64,000 bases of DNA from VAZQ01 sp963725065 (GTDB lineage Bacteria > Pseudomonadota > Alphaproteobacteria > Rhizobiales > Xanthobacteraceae), in the NCBI GenBank assembly GCA_963725065.1, contig CAVRXD010000009.1:62001-126000 (forward strand), in the 5' to 3' direction. Position 1 is the first letter of the stretch, and each line of letters opens with the position of its first letter. Below, one piece after another: positions 17,894-26,154 of this stretch. A program made the translations under genes and the position numbers. The notes beneath the pieces are model-generated. The model saw only the letters and a program-made list of their open reading frames with translations, made no database searches and was not told where the DNA came from.

Positions 17894-18910
17894 ATGATCG
17901 CACTCGGGCGGGCGCTATGGGTTGCAGTTGTCGTCGCCGCCGCGAGCGCCGGCGCCGCCGGGGCGCAGGACGCCGTCGACGTCGCCAAGGCGAAGGCCGA
18001 AGGCAAGGTGGTCTGGTACACCTCGACCCCGATCGAGCAGGGCCAGAAGATCGCCGACGCGTTCCAGAAGGAGACCGGCATCAAGGTGGAGATGTTCCGC
18101 TCCGGCGGCTCCTCGATCCTGCGGCGCTTCCAGCAGGAGATGGACGCCGGGCGGGTCGCCGTCGATGTGCTGACGCACTCCGAGCCGGCGGCCGCCAATG
18201 CGCTCGGCAAGAAGGGTTTCTTCGTCGCCTTCAAGCCGGTCAATTTCGACAAGGTGCCCGAGGCCGCCAAGGATCCGAATGGTCTGTTCGTCGGCCAGCG
18301 GCTGAACATGATGACGCATTATCTGCGCAGCGACAAAGTCGCGGCCGCCGACGAGCCCCAGACCTGGGACGACCTGCTCGATCCCAAATACAAGGGCAAG
18401 CTGGTCATGACCGATCCGTCCTTCACCTCGCTGCAGGTGTCGGTGGTCGGCACCATGGCGAAGGCGCGGGGCTGGCCGTTCTACGAAAAGCTGCGCGGAA
18501 ACGACGTCATGATCGTGCAGGGCAATCAGCAGGTGTCGGATATGCTCAAGCGCGGCGAGCGGCTGATCGCGGTGGGCGCGCTCGATTCGTATGCGGCCGA
18601 TCTCAAGAAGGAAGGCCATCCGATCAAGACGCTCTATCCACCGGATGGCGTCTTCGTCATTCCCTCGCCGACGTCGGTGATCAAGGGCTCGCCCAATCCC
18701 AACGCCGCCAAGCTGTTCGCACAGTTCATGATCGGCGACACCGCGCAGAACATCTTTCCCGCCGATGGCGGCTATTCCGCGCGCGTCGATATCGCGCCGC
18801 CGCAAGGCTCGCCCGATCTCAAGAGCCTCAAGATCATACCGGTCGACGACGAGTACATCGAGAAGGAGACCGGCCGCATCAAGCGGCGGTTCAACGAGAT
18901 CTTCCAATAA
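17894..18910 (+). CDS. AfuA/FbpA-type ABC substrate-binding protein
   Basis: 338-residue periplasmic binding protein. The signal peptide ends at AGAAGAQDAV, then comes the family opening KVVWYTSTPIEQGQKIADAF, the ligand-loop region FRSGGSSILRRFQQEMDAG, and the mid-domain TWDDLLDPKYKGKLVMTDPS. The tyrosine pair that binds iron in FbpA is not evident near the C-terminus, where PADGGYSARVDI is followed by a polar tail; this again suggests an organic ligand. A strong AGGAGGG precedes the ATG. It is the last gene of the locus and presumably partners the permease/ATPase at 13888-16736. Confidence 0.88.
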   Translation: MIALGRALWVAVVVAAASAGAAGAQDAVDVAKAKAEGKVVWYTSTPIEQGQKIADAFQKETGIKVEMFRSGGSSILRRFQQEMDAGRVAVDVLTHSEPAAANALGKKGFFVAFKPVNFDKVPEAAKDPNGLFVGQRLNMMTHYLRSDKVAAADEPQTWDDLLDPKYKGKLVMTDPSFTSLQVSVVGTMAKARGWPFYEKLRGNDVMIVQGNQQVSDMLKRGERLIAVGALDSYAADLKKEGHPIKTLYPPDGVFVIPSPTSVIKGSPNPNAAKLFAQFMIGDTAQNIFPADGGYSARVDIAPPQGSPDLKSLKIIPVDDEYIEKETGRIKRRFNEIFQ

Positions 18911-18946
18911 GTCGCGTGTCGCGCACGAGCCTGAACGAGGCCCTTG

Positions 18947-18967
18947 CCCGGCGCCCAGCCCGCCGGG
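18947..18967 (+). terminator. Hairpin after the ABC binding-protein gene
   Basis: Inverted repeat CCCGGCG / CGCCGGG, 7 bp with a 7-nt loop, 37 bp downstream of the stop at 18910. No T tract follows, so termination efficiency is uncertain. Confidence 0.4.
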
Positions 18968-19010
18968 AAGGCATTGAGAGACGAACCGGATCGCCCCCGG
19001 GGGTTGCGCC

Positions 19011-19655
19011 ATGATGCACTGGTTTCACGCCCTGCTGCCGCGAGAGGAGCGGTTCTTCGACCTGTTTGCCAAACACTCCGATGTGGTCGCCGCCGGCGCC
19101 AAGGCGCTGCGTGGCATGCTCGAGGGCGGCGACGCGGTCGAGCGCCACTGCAAGGCGGTGATGGATCGCGAGCAGGACGCCGACAACATCACGCGCGAGG
19201 TGCTGATCGCGGTGCGTCGGAGCTTCATCACGCCGTTCGACCGTGGCGACATCAAGGACCTCATCACATCGATGGATGACGCCATCGACCAGATGCAGCA
19301 GACTGCCAAGACCATCATGCTGTTCGAGCAGCGGTCGTTCACGCCCCAGCAGAGGGAGATGGCCGACGCCATCGTGCTTTGCGCCGACCTGGTGCGGGAA
19401 GCGATGCCGTTGCTCTCCTCCATCAATACCAACGCCGGCCGCATCAGCGAGATCAGCGAGCAGATTTCGCAGATCGAGGGCCGCGCCGACGAGCTGCACG
19501 ACATCGGGTTGCGTGAGCTTTACCGCGCCAATCAGCCGTCCAATTCGATGGTGTTCTTCATTGGCAACGAGATCTACGACCATCTCGAGACGGTGGTCGA
19601 CCGCTTCGACGACGTCGGAAATGAAATCAGCGGCATCGTCATCGAGAACGTGTGA
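19011..19655 (+). CDS. DUF47 (PhoU-like) phosphate transport regulator
   Basis: 214-residue all-helical DUF47 protein, the usual partner of Pit phosphate permeases. It starts with MMHWFHALLPREERFFDLFA and contains the conserved REVLIAVRRSFITPFDRGDI segment and the closing VVDRFDDVGNEISGIVIENV, both typical of the family. The two tandem ATGs leave a one-residue ambiguity. The phosphate permease starts 112 bp downstream on the same strand, so the pair is likely co-regulated. It probably gates or stabilises the transporter on the cytoplasmic side. Confidence 0.92.
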   Translation: MMHWFHALLPREERFFDLFAKHSDVVAAGAKALRGMLEGGDAVERHCKAVMDREQDADNITREVLIAVRRSFITPFDRGDIKDLITSMDDAIDQMQQTAKTIMLFEQRSFTPQQREMADAIVLCADLVREAMPLLSSINTNAGRISEISEQISQIEGRADELHDIGLRELYRANQPSNSMVFFIGNEIYDHLETVVDRFDDVGNEISGIVIENV

Positions 19656-19767
19656 GACCCAGCGCAGTTTCGTCCCCGCGAAACGGGGTTCATCAATACC
19701 GGCCTCTGCACCATGAGTTTCCGCCCTCGGCGGGACGCCAGATGATAGAGCCGACGTAGGCACCGCC

Positions 19768-20775
19768 ATGGACGCCGTCGCGCTTGCTCTGCCGATTCTG
19801 ATCGCCCTGATCACGGTCGCACTGGCCTTCGATTTCCTCAACGGGCTGCACGATGCCGCAAACTCGATCGCCACCATCGTCTCGACCCGCGTGCTGCGGC
19901 CGCAGCACGCGGTGATATGGGCTGCCTTCTTCAATTTCGTCGCGTTCCTGATCTTCGGGGCGCATGTGGCGCAGACCGTCGGCACCGGCATCGTCGCCGC
20001 AGATATCGTCGACCCGCGCGTGGTGTTCGCCGCGCTCACCGGCGCCATCGCCTGGAACCTCATCACCTGGGGGCTCGGCATTCCCTCGAGCAGCTCGCAT
20101 GCGCTGATCGGAGGGCTCGTCGGCGCCGGTGTCGCCAAGGTCGGGATCAAGGCCATCGTCTGGGGCGGCCTCGCCAAGACCACCGCCGCGATCGTGCTGT
20201 CGCCGCTCACCGGCTTCGTTCTTGCTCTGCTGATCTTCCTGATCGCTTCATGGGTGTTCGTGCGCTATACGCCCTTCGCCGTCGATCGTCTCTTTCGTTC
20301 GCTGCAACTGGTCTCGGCATCGCTCTATTCCATCGGTCACGGTGGCAATGATGCCCAAAAGACGATGGGCATCATCACGGTGCTGCTCTATTCCCAGGGT
20401 TATCTGGACGGCGAGTTTCACGTGCCGTACTGGGTCATGCTCTCCTGCTACGCCGCGATGGGCCTCGGCACCCTGCTCGGCGGCTGGCGGATTGTGCGTA
20501 CCATGGGTTCGCGCATCACGCGGCTGACGCCGTTTCAGGGCTTTTGCGCCGAGACCGGCGGCGCCATCACGTTGTTCGCGGCGACCGAGCTCGGCATCCC
20601 GGTCTCGACCACGCATACCATCACCGGCTGCATCATCGGCGTCGGCGCCGCGCGCAGGGTGTCGGCGGTGCGCTGGAAGGTGGCGAACAACATCGTGGTC
20701 GCCTGGATCATCACCATTCCGGCCTCCGCCTTCATGGCCGCGCTCGCCTATGCCGTCGTGGGGGTGCTGGAATGA
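19768..20775 (+). CDS. PiT-family inorganic phosphate transporter
   Basis: 335-residue low-affinity phosphate permease. The first PiT signature FDFLNGLHDAANSIATIVST and a second, GHGGNDAQKTMGII, are both present, as is the SSSHALIGGLVGAG motif and the C-terminal inverted repeat PVSTTHTITGCIIGVGAARR. Around ten membrane helices are apparent. The ATG at 19768 is preceded by a short GTAGGCACC stretch. It follows DUF47, the standard arrangement. Its stop overlaps the start of a 38-codon reading frame. Confidence 0.95.
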   Translation: MDAVALALPILIALITVALAFDFLNGLHDAANSIATIVSTRVLRPQHAVIWAAFFNFVAFLIFGAHVAQTVGTGIVAADIVDPRVVFAALTGAIAWNLITWGLGIPSSSSHALIGGLVGAGVAKVGIKAIVWGGLAKTTAAIVLSPLTGFVLALLIFLIASWVFVRYTPFAVDRLFRSLQLVSASLYSIGHGGNDAQKTMGIITVLLYSQGYLDGEFHVPYWVMLSCYAAMGLGTLLGGWRIVRTMGSRITRLTPFQGFCAETGGAITLFAATELGIPVSTTHTITGCIIGVGAARRVSAVRWKVANNIVVAWIITIPASAFMAALAYAVVGVLE

Positions 20776-20888
20776 CCGCAGGCGGGCAGCGCCGGTCGCG
20801 GTCCGTCGGCCATGTGCTTGACCGCTTGCGCGAGGCGGTCCGAGACAAGGCCGCGGGACGCCGTTCGGCCGCGCCACGGGACCCGTGA
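20772..20888 (+). CDS. Possible 38-residue basic protein overlapping the phosphate permease stop
   Basis: Short frame starting within the ATGA overlap at the end of the Pit permease and ending at 20888. It would encode a very basic peptide (MTAGGQRRSRSVGHVLDRLR and a further 18 residues). The overlap is the arrangement expected for translational coupling, but length and composition alone do not establish that it is expressed. Confidence 0.25.
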   Translation: MTAGGQRRSRSVGHVLDRLREAVRDKAAGRRSAAPRDP

Positions 20889-20982
20889 TCACCAGGAATT
20901 AACGAAAGGGAGGCAAAACGATTCCATGCTTCCGCCATGCTGTTACCGCATGCCGGGCGGGGTAGGGGAAGCGGGGAACAGC

Positions 20983-21522
20983 ATGACTTTCCACCAGCCA
21001 CTCGTGCGCACCGGCGCGGGTCTCGTTGCGGCCGCGGCGCTGGCGCTGCTGTGCGCCTGCTCGAGCGACCGCGAACTGCCGACCGGCGAGCCGAGCTTCT
21101 ATCGCAGCATGGCGGCGTCGGGTGCGCAGGTCGACGCCGCGACGGCGGCGTCCATGATCTCCGGCTACCGGACCAACAACGGGCTGACACCGGTCACCGT
21201 CGATCCCGCGTTGATGAAGATGGCGGAGGCGCAGGCCCAGGCCATGGCCAGCCGCGACAAGCTCGACCACGACGCGATCAGCACCTTCCGCGACCGACTC
21301 AAGCAGGGCTACCGCGCGCGCACCGCGGCGGAGAACGTCGGCGCCGGCTATCACACCTTGGCGGAAGCTTTCTCGGGCTGGCGGGACTCGCCGCCGCATC
21401 GCGCCAACATGCTGCTCAGCGGCGCGACCCGCATGGGCATTGCCACGGCCTACGCGCCGAAATCGAAATTCAAGGTGTTCTGGGCATTGATTCTTGCCGA
21501 GCCCGACGACCAGCGCGGATAA
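20983..21522 (+). CDS. CAP/SCP-domain lipoprotein
   Basis: 179-residue secreted CAP-superfamily protein. The signal ends in a lipobox-like LALLCAC, so Cys is the probable lipidation site. The domain shows ISGYRTNNGLTPVTVDPAL, the His of DKLDHDAIS, AENVGAGYHTLAEAFSGWRD and SPPHRANML, the usual CAP motifs with the two cavity histidines. The ATG at 20983 lies behind GCGGGGA; upstream in-frame starts would bury the signal peptide. Function is not known for bacterial relatives; an envelope role is likely. It appears monocistronic. Confidence 0.85.
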   Translation: MTFHQPLVRTGAGLVAAAALALLCACSSDRELPTGEPSFYRSMAASGAQVDAATAASMISGYRTNNGLTPVTVDPALMKMAEAQAQAMASRDKLDHDAISTFRDRLKQGYRARTAAENVGAGYHTLAEAFSGWRDSPPHRANMLLSGATRMGIATAYAPKSKFKVFWALILAEPDDQRG

Positions 21523-21643
21523 GACGTTACGCGGCCTTGTTTGCTTGCAGTGATGGTCGATCGCGCGCCATCGAGGCCGATCCCGGCGGCCCGGAGCCGC
21601 AGTCCTTTTGTACAGCCCCCGCTTCCGTTAGATTGCGCCCACT

Positions 21644-22129
21644 ATGGACACTCTCGACATCGCCGTGCGCCTGGGCGTCGCGACCCTGGTCGGCGTCATT
21701 CTGGGCCTAAATCGTGACCTTCACGGCAAGGCGACGGGCGTGCGCACGCTCGGCCTTGTCTCCCTCGGGTCGGCATTGGCGGTGTTGTCGATCAACAAAG
21801 GCAGTAGCGCCGAGGCGAGCCGCGTCATCCAAGGCATCGTAACCGGCGTCGGGTTTCTCGGCGCCGGCGTGATCGTCCGGAATGCCAAAGGCCATCTCGT
21901 CCATGGACTGACTACGGCGGCTTGTGTCTGGGTGACCGCTTGCATCGGCGCCGCTTGCGCCATCGCCGAGTGGCAGGTCGTCGTGCTGGGCGCAGTGTTC
22001 GTCCTGGTCATTCTGATTTTCGGCGGGGCCTTCGAGAAGGCGATCAGCCGGCGCTGGCTGCGCCAGGAGCCAGTGGAGGCCCAGCAGGAGACGCCAGGCA
22101 CACCGCGCGCGCCTGGCTCGGAGCTGTGA
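21644..22129 (+). CDS. MgtC/SapB-family membrane protein
   Basis: 161-residue inner-membrane protein of the MgtC family. It contains the conserved LGVATLVGVILGLNRDLHGKA opening, with the GLNR/E-type motif, the GVRTLGLVSLGSAL helix and GIVTGVGFLGAGVIVRN, which is diagnostic. Four to five helices are followed by a Gln/Glu/Pro-rich tail. It lacks the extra soluble C-terminal domain of virulence-type MgtC, so a generic membrane role is more likely. It is convergent with the minus-strand binding-protein gene, 14 bp away. Confidence 0.88.
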   Translation: MDTLDIAVRLGVATLVGVILGLNRDLHGKATGVRTLGLVSLGSALAVLSINKGSSAEASRVIQGIVTGVGFLGAGVIVRNAKGHLVHGLTTAACVWVTACIGAACAIAEWQVVVLGAVFVLVILIFGGAFEKAISRRWLRQEPVEAQQETPGTPRAPGSEL

Positions 22130-22143
22130 ATGAAGCGATCGCG

Positions 22144-23076
22144 TTAGGCGAGGTGCTCGTCAGTCAGCGCGAACAGATCGCGCCCGAAGCTGCCGCGGGC
22201 GTCGTCGAGCAACGGCTGCACCGCGGCACGGAAGGCATCATGCTCCCTGGCCGTGAGCTCGACGATCTCGCAACCCTGCGCCTCGATGGCTTTGCGTGCG
22301 TCCTTCTCCTCCTGCACGTGGAGCCCACGCTGGAAGGCGACCGCGTCCGTGATCGCGCTTTGCATGGCGCGCTGAAGGCGCGCGGGCCAGGCGTCGAAGG
22401 CGGTGCGATGCAGGAAGATCGGCCGCGAGATGTAGAAGTGATTGCTCAGCGTGTGAAAGCGATGAAACTTGTGCACGCCGTAGGTCACGGTGTTCGAGAG
22501 CGGGTTCTCCTGCGCGTCGATGGTGCCGGCCGCGATCATCTTGATCGCCTCGGTGAGGTCCATGCGCATCGGCACCGCGCCCAGAAGCTCGAAGGTCCGC
22601 GCCTGTACTTTGCTCGGCAGCACCCGGATGGTGAGCCCGCTGAGGTCGGCGGGCAGGCGCAGCGGGCGCACCCGGTTGGAGATGTGCCGAAAGCCGTTCT
22701 CGAACCAGCCGAGAATGCGGTAGTTCACGCGCTCCTCGACCTTGCGCGCCAGCACGTCGCCGAGGGCGCCGTCCATGGCCGCGCGTGCGGCCTGTGTGTT
22801 TCCGAACAGGAACGGCAGGTCGACGATGCCGAGCTCAGGCACCCGATCGGTCAGGTAGCTCGACGATTGGTAGCCCAGGGTCAGCAGCCCATGCTCCACC
22901 AGCCACAGGATGTCCTCGGCGCGATAGCCGAGATCCATGACGTTCCAGACGTATTTGATGTCGACCTCATCGCCGAATTCGGCCGACAGCCGATCGCCGA
23001 TGAATTTGAGCGCGCGGCTGAAGCCGGTGCTCGCGGGGCCGTAGCCTCCCATGCGAATCTGGATCGGATCGGGCAT
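22144..23076 (-). CDS. TRAP DctP-type binding protein lacking a signal peptide
   Basis: 310-residue protein with the DctP fold: IQIRMGGYGPASTGFSRALK at the start, LGIVDLPFLFGNTQAARAAM, then the hinge GFRHISNRVRPLRLPADLSG and the Arg-bearing LTIRVLPSKVQARTFELLG, with ENPLSNTVTYGVHKFHRFHT later. The ATG at 23076 begins almost directly with the mature domain. An in-frame TGA lies only five codons upstream, so no signal peptide can be added. That TGA is also the stop of the MFS gene, which shares this reading frame. No DctQ/DctM genes are nearby. It is either cytoplasmic or part of a readthrough product. Confidence 0.8.
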   Translation of the reverse strand: MPDPIQIRMGGYGPASTGFSRALKFIGDRLSAEFGDEVDIKYVWNVMDLGYRAEDILWLVEHGLLTLGYQSSSYLTDRVPELGIVDLPFLFGNTQAARAAMDGALGDVLARKVEERVNYRILGWFENGFRHISNRVRPLRLPADLSGLTIRVLPSKVQARTFELLGAVPMRMDLTEAIKMIAAGTIDAQENPLSNTVTYGVHKFHRFHTLSNHFYISRPIFLHRTAFDAWPARLQRAMQSAITDAVAFQRGLHVQEEKDARKAIEAQGCEIVELTAREHDAFRAAVQPLLDDARGSFGRDLFALTDEHLA

Positions 23077-23088
23077 TTCGCTCTTTCG

Positions 23089-24297
23089 TCAGGACGTCGG
23101 CGGGGGTGGCTGGCTCATCGCCACCGCGATCCCCGACGCGGCCAGGCCGACGCCGAGCGCGAGCAGAATACCCCCGACGCCGGTGGCGGCGGCCACGAGA
23201 CCGGCGAGCGCGGGAAACACGATCTGGCCGACCCGATTGCCGGTCATCCGCAGCGTGAGCGCGGTGCCGCAGACTTCCGGCGGCGCGATATACATGACGC
23301 CCGAAAGGGTCAGCGTGGATGCGATGCCCATGGCGAAGCCCAAGAGGACGAGCACCACGTACATCGTCGGCAGCGAGAGCGGCAACGCCAGCACCAAGAA
23401 GCCGGCGGCGCTGCCGAGCATGCTCGCCAGGGTGAGCGGCAGGCGGCCGATGGCAAAGATCAGCCGGGCGTAAAAGGCGCGTGAGACCAGCGACGCCGCG
23501 GCGCGAACGGTCAGCAGCAAGCCGATATTGTTGGCATCGATGAGTCGTTCCGCTCCCAGCGCCGGCAGATAGATCACCAGCAGATCCAGCGCGGTGACGG
23601 TCACCACGCTCGACAGCATCACGGCGGGAAATCCACGCAGCTTGAGCAGGCGGCCGACGGGCATGAAGTTGCCGGAATCGTGATGGCGCGCCTTCGGCGG
23701 GGCCGCCTTGATCAGCAGCGCGACCAGCACGCTCAACGTCGCTGCGATGAGGCCGATGGCGAACAGAAGCCCGGTGGGCGGCAGCGCCGCCGAGCCGCCG
23801 AGCCATCCCACGACAAAAGGGCCCAACCCCTGTCCCACCGACGCCGCAACCATGTAGTAGCCGAGCGAGGCTTCCCGGCTGCGGGTCCGGCCCGCGCGCA
23901 CCGCCAGCATCTGATGGCCGGCCATGCAGAACATGTGGCCGAAGCCCAGCAGCACGCTGAACCCGAGCAGGTGCAGGGCCGATCGCGGCCACGCCCAAAA
24001 GCCGATGCAGGCCAGGAAGACCAGGGCGGCGCCGGTCCGGGTCGCCTTGGCGTCGTTGCCCCGATCGATCCAGCGGCCGACCTGCAGCGCCGTGAATACC
24101 GGGATGATGGCGAAGCCGGTGGCAATGATGCCGAGCCAGAGCACGGGCAGGCCGAGCTCGATCGCGCGATACGAGGTGGTGATCCGGATGATCAGGATCA
24201 GCGTCTGGGTCAGCGTCACGTGGACGAGGAACGGAATCAGCAGGCGGTAATCGAGGTCGCTCCCGGGAACGACGCGCGCGCTCGGCTCCTCACTCAT
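23089..24297 (-). CDS. Major facilitator superfamily transporter
   Basis: 402-residue MFS permease with about twelve membrane helices. The loop after helix 2 has the family pattern in VGRWIDRGNDAKATRTG, and the second half repeats it around FYARLIFAIGRLPLTLAS. The ATG at 24297 follows a divergent intergenic region. The TRAP-like binding protein follows 12 bp after its stop in the same frame, so they form an operon. The substrate is unknown; the neighbour suggests a carboxylate or similar small anion. Confidence 0.85.
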   Translation of the reverse strand: MSEEPSARVVPGSDLDYRLLIPFLVHVTLTQTLILIIRITTSYRAIELGLPVLWLGIIATGFAIIPVFTALQVGRWIDRGNDAKATRTGAALVFLACIGFWAWPRSALHLLGFSVLLGFGHMFCMAGHQMLAVRAGRTRSREASLGYYMVAASVGQGLGPFVVGWLGGSAALPPTGLLFAIGLIAATLSVLVALLIKAAPPKARHHDSGNFMPVGRLLKLRGFPAVMLSSVVTVTALDLLVIYLPALGAERLIDANNIGLLLTVRAAASLVSRAFYARLIFAIGRLPLTLASMLGSAAGFLVLALPLSLPTMYVVLVLLGFAMGIASTLTLSGVMYIAPPEVCGTALTLRMTGNRVGQIVFPALAGLVAAATGVGGILLALGVGLAASGIAVAMSQPPPPTS

Positions 24298-24754
24298 CGA
24301 CGGATCGTTTCTCCTGCCCGAGCCTGACGAGGCGGCGGGATCTTAATCATCTGTTTACCGGTTGCCGCGCATGCCGCAAGGCCGCGCGCTCCGATTGCGC
24401 ATGCGGTGAGCGCAGGCCTGCTCATAGGAACATATTCAGCGATGCAAGGGGGAGTGAACAGCGCGGCGTGAACGTTCAAAGCCGCGGACGATAGCCATCC
24501 GCGGGGAAAACAAGCGCCCTTGCCACAACGGCCGCCGTCAATTGGTCCCGTCGAGGTCAATTTTTTTCCTTATTTGTCAATTCAACTCCCGCTGTTGTTT
24601 CGGGGATCTTCTTCTGGGGTTGGGGACTACTCTCTCTATCGTCCGGCTTGGAAAGTGCGCGCGTTGACACGTCGTCGCCCTGGGGAGGGTTACACGTGCG
24701 CCATATCCATCGGGACAACTCCTCCCAGAGTTGATCGGCAGGGGGGAGTTTCCT
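24298..24754. other. Divergent intergenic region, 457 bp
   Basis: No gene is seen here. It separates the MFS gene (minus) from the M15-like gene (plus). A T-rich patch lies at about 24558-24600, unusual in this GC-rich DNA, and a consensus TTGACA is present at 24664-24669, although no good -10 partner is visible at standard spacing. GGGGGGAG at 24741-24748 is the likely ribosome binding site of the following gene. Confidence 0.45.
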
Positions 24755-25978
24755 TTGGTCTCACAGTCGATTGCTGTGATGCGTCACCCGCGTGTGCTGC
24801 CGGCACCGCGACGGACGCCGATAAGGGTAGGGCCGCCGCTCCGGCAGTTGCCGCCCGCGCTCCGCCGGGCCGCGATCGCACCGACCCGCCGACCTGCCAT
24901 TCCGCTGACGCTGCGCCGCCCGATGATCGCGATGGCCCTCCACCGGCCCGCGCTCGCGCTCAATACCGTGCTCACGCATGGCGTATTCGCGATCAAGCTC
25001 GTCGCCGGGGTGCTGGCGGCGGGGACGGTGGCCTTGGCCATCATGAACAATCGCGACGTCAAGCCGGCAACCACGGGTGCCACCACGGGTTACGAGCTCG
25101 CCAGCATCGGGGGCGTCCCGGGCCTGGGCGGCAATGAGACCGTGGTCTTCCGTCGTCCGTCGGCGCGGGTGCAGGAGCCGATCGCCGCCGCCGACGAGAG
25201 CGATCAGCCGGTCTCGTATTATCGGCGCGCGATCCAAACCATTCGCTTCCTCAACCCCACGCCGCGCGTGGCGTTGGCCTCGGCAACGCCAGAATCCTCG
25301 CGCGGTTTGATCAAGGTGCACGGCTTCGCGACCTTCGCGCCGAAGGAAGGCGTGGAGCCGGATGGCAGCGGGAGCATCCTGCGCCGCGATCGCAAGCCCA
25401 GCGGCGGCAGCGCGATGGATGAGATCGACGACTACCTCTGGGAGGTCTATCAGCGCCAGCCGGTCAAACGTGATTCCACCGGCGACTTCACCTGGAAGGA
25501 TCCGGCTGCCGCCAGCCGCATGGGCTTGTCGCTGCAGGAATACGTGATCGAAGGGATGGACCCCGGTTTCCGCGAGCGGCTCTATCGTGCCGGCCGCGCG
25601 ATGGACGCCGACGGCATTCAGTGGTCCATGCTGAGCGCGTTCCGTGACGACTATCGCCAGCGCCTCGCCTCGGGCTTCAAGGCGCGCACCGGCAACTCGC
25701 TGCACGGCGGCAGCCGACGGACCGGCGGTTACGGCCATGGCCGCGCGATCGACATCACGACCGCCGAGGGCGATGCCCAGGTGGTCTGGCGATGGGTCGA
25801 CGTTCACGGCTCGAAGTACGGCCTGCAGCGTCCGATGCCTGGAAACGATCCGGCGCACATCCAGCAGGCGGGCGAATGGAAGAAGGGCTCGGCGGTGGCG
25901 ACACGCGAAGCGCGCGGCCGGGTCGCAGGCGCCGGCGGCGGACGGCACAAGCGCAAGGTCAGATTCGCGCGGCGCTAG
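24755..25978 (+). CDS. Membrane-anchored M15-like peptidase (D,D-carboxypeptidase-like)
   Basis: About 407 residues. A highly basic, Pro/Arg-rich N-terminal segment of some 60 residues precedes one membrane helix (HGVFAIKLVAGVLAAGTVAL). After a linker, the C-terminal domain has ILSAFRDDYRQ-like and ARTGNSLHGG stretches, then GYGHGRAID and DPAHIQ, resembling the zinc-binding strands of VanY/M15 peptidases. The assignment is moderate because the H-x(n)-D spacing is not canonical. The TTG at 24755 is chosen for its ideal upstream GGAG (6-nt spacer); ATG 24779 is the alternative. The stop TAG is the outer CTAG end of a palindromic repeat. Confidence 0.6.
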   Translation: MVSQSIAVMRHPRVLPAPRRTPIRVGPPLRQLPPALRRAAIAPTRRPAIPLTLRRPMIAMALHRPALALNTVLTHGVFAIKLVAGVLAAGTVALAIMNNRDVKPATTGATTGYELASIGGVPGLGGNETVVFRRPSARVQEPIAAADESDQPVSYYRRAIQTIRFLNPTPRVALASATPESSRGLIKVHGFATFAPKEGVEPDGSGSILRRDRKPSGGSAMDEIDDYLWEVYQRQPVKRDSTGDFTWKDPAAASRMGLSLQEYVIEGMDPGFRERLYRAGRAMDADGIQWSMLSAFRDDYRQRLASGFKARTGNSLHGGSRRTGGYGHGRAIDITTAEGDAQVVWRWVDVHGSKYGLQRPMPGNDPAHIQQAGEWKKGSAVATREARGRVAGAGGGRHKRKVRFARR

Positions 25979-26000
25979 TGCGGTGGATTTGACGTTCCTA
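25975..26000 (+). repeat. Half copy of the CTAG-ended palindromic element
   Basis: This 26-bp stretch matches the left arm of the complete element at 42179-42256 (25 of 26 positions; one base differs in the GAAGTTCC core). The matching right arm is absent, so this is a truncated copy. Its CTAG end provides the TAG stop of the M15-like gene. The remaining bases to 26154 hold no gene; CACTAG recurs at 26138-26143 and may mark the other, degraded end. Confidence 0.6.
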
Positions 26001-26154
26001 TCGTTTGGGCCGCAAGCACGCTGAGCAACTTCCGACGACACCGTCCACGGGCGCGTATGGGCATCAGCAGGATGTTTGACACGCTGGGCCAGGGCGGCAG
26101 ACGCACCAACCCAGCGCTGGACCTTGCGGGCACGCCTCACTAGCCTGCGCCGCG

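Noticed and set aside
21922..23484. 520-residue plus-strand open frame opposite the TRAP protein gene
   Set aside because: Antisense shadow of the minus-strand genes; composition (His, Arg, Asp, Gly) is typical of a reverse-strand frame in GC-rich DNA.
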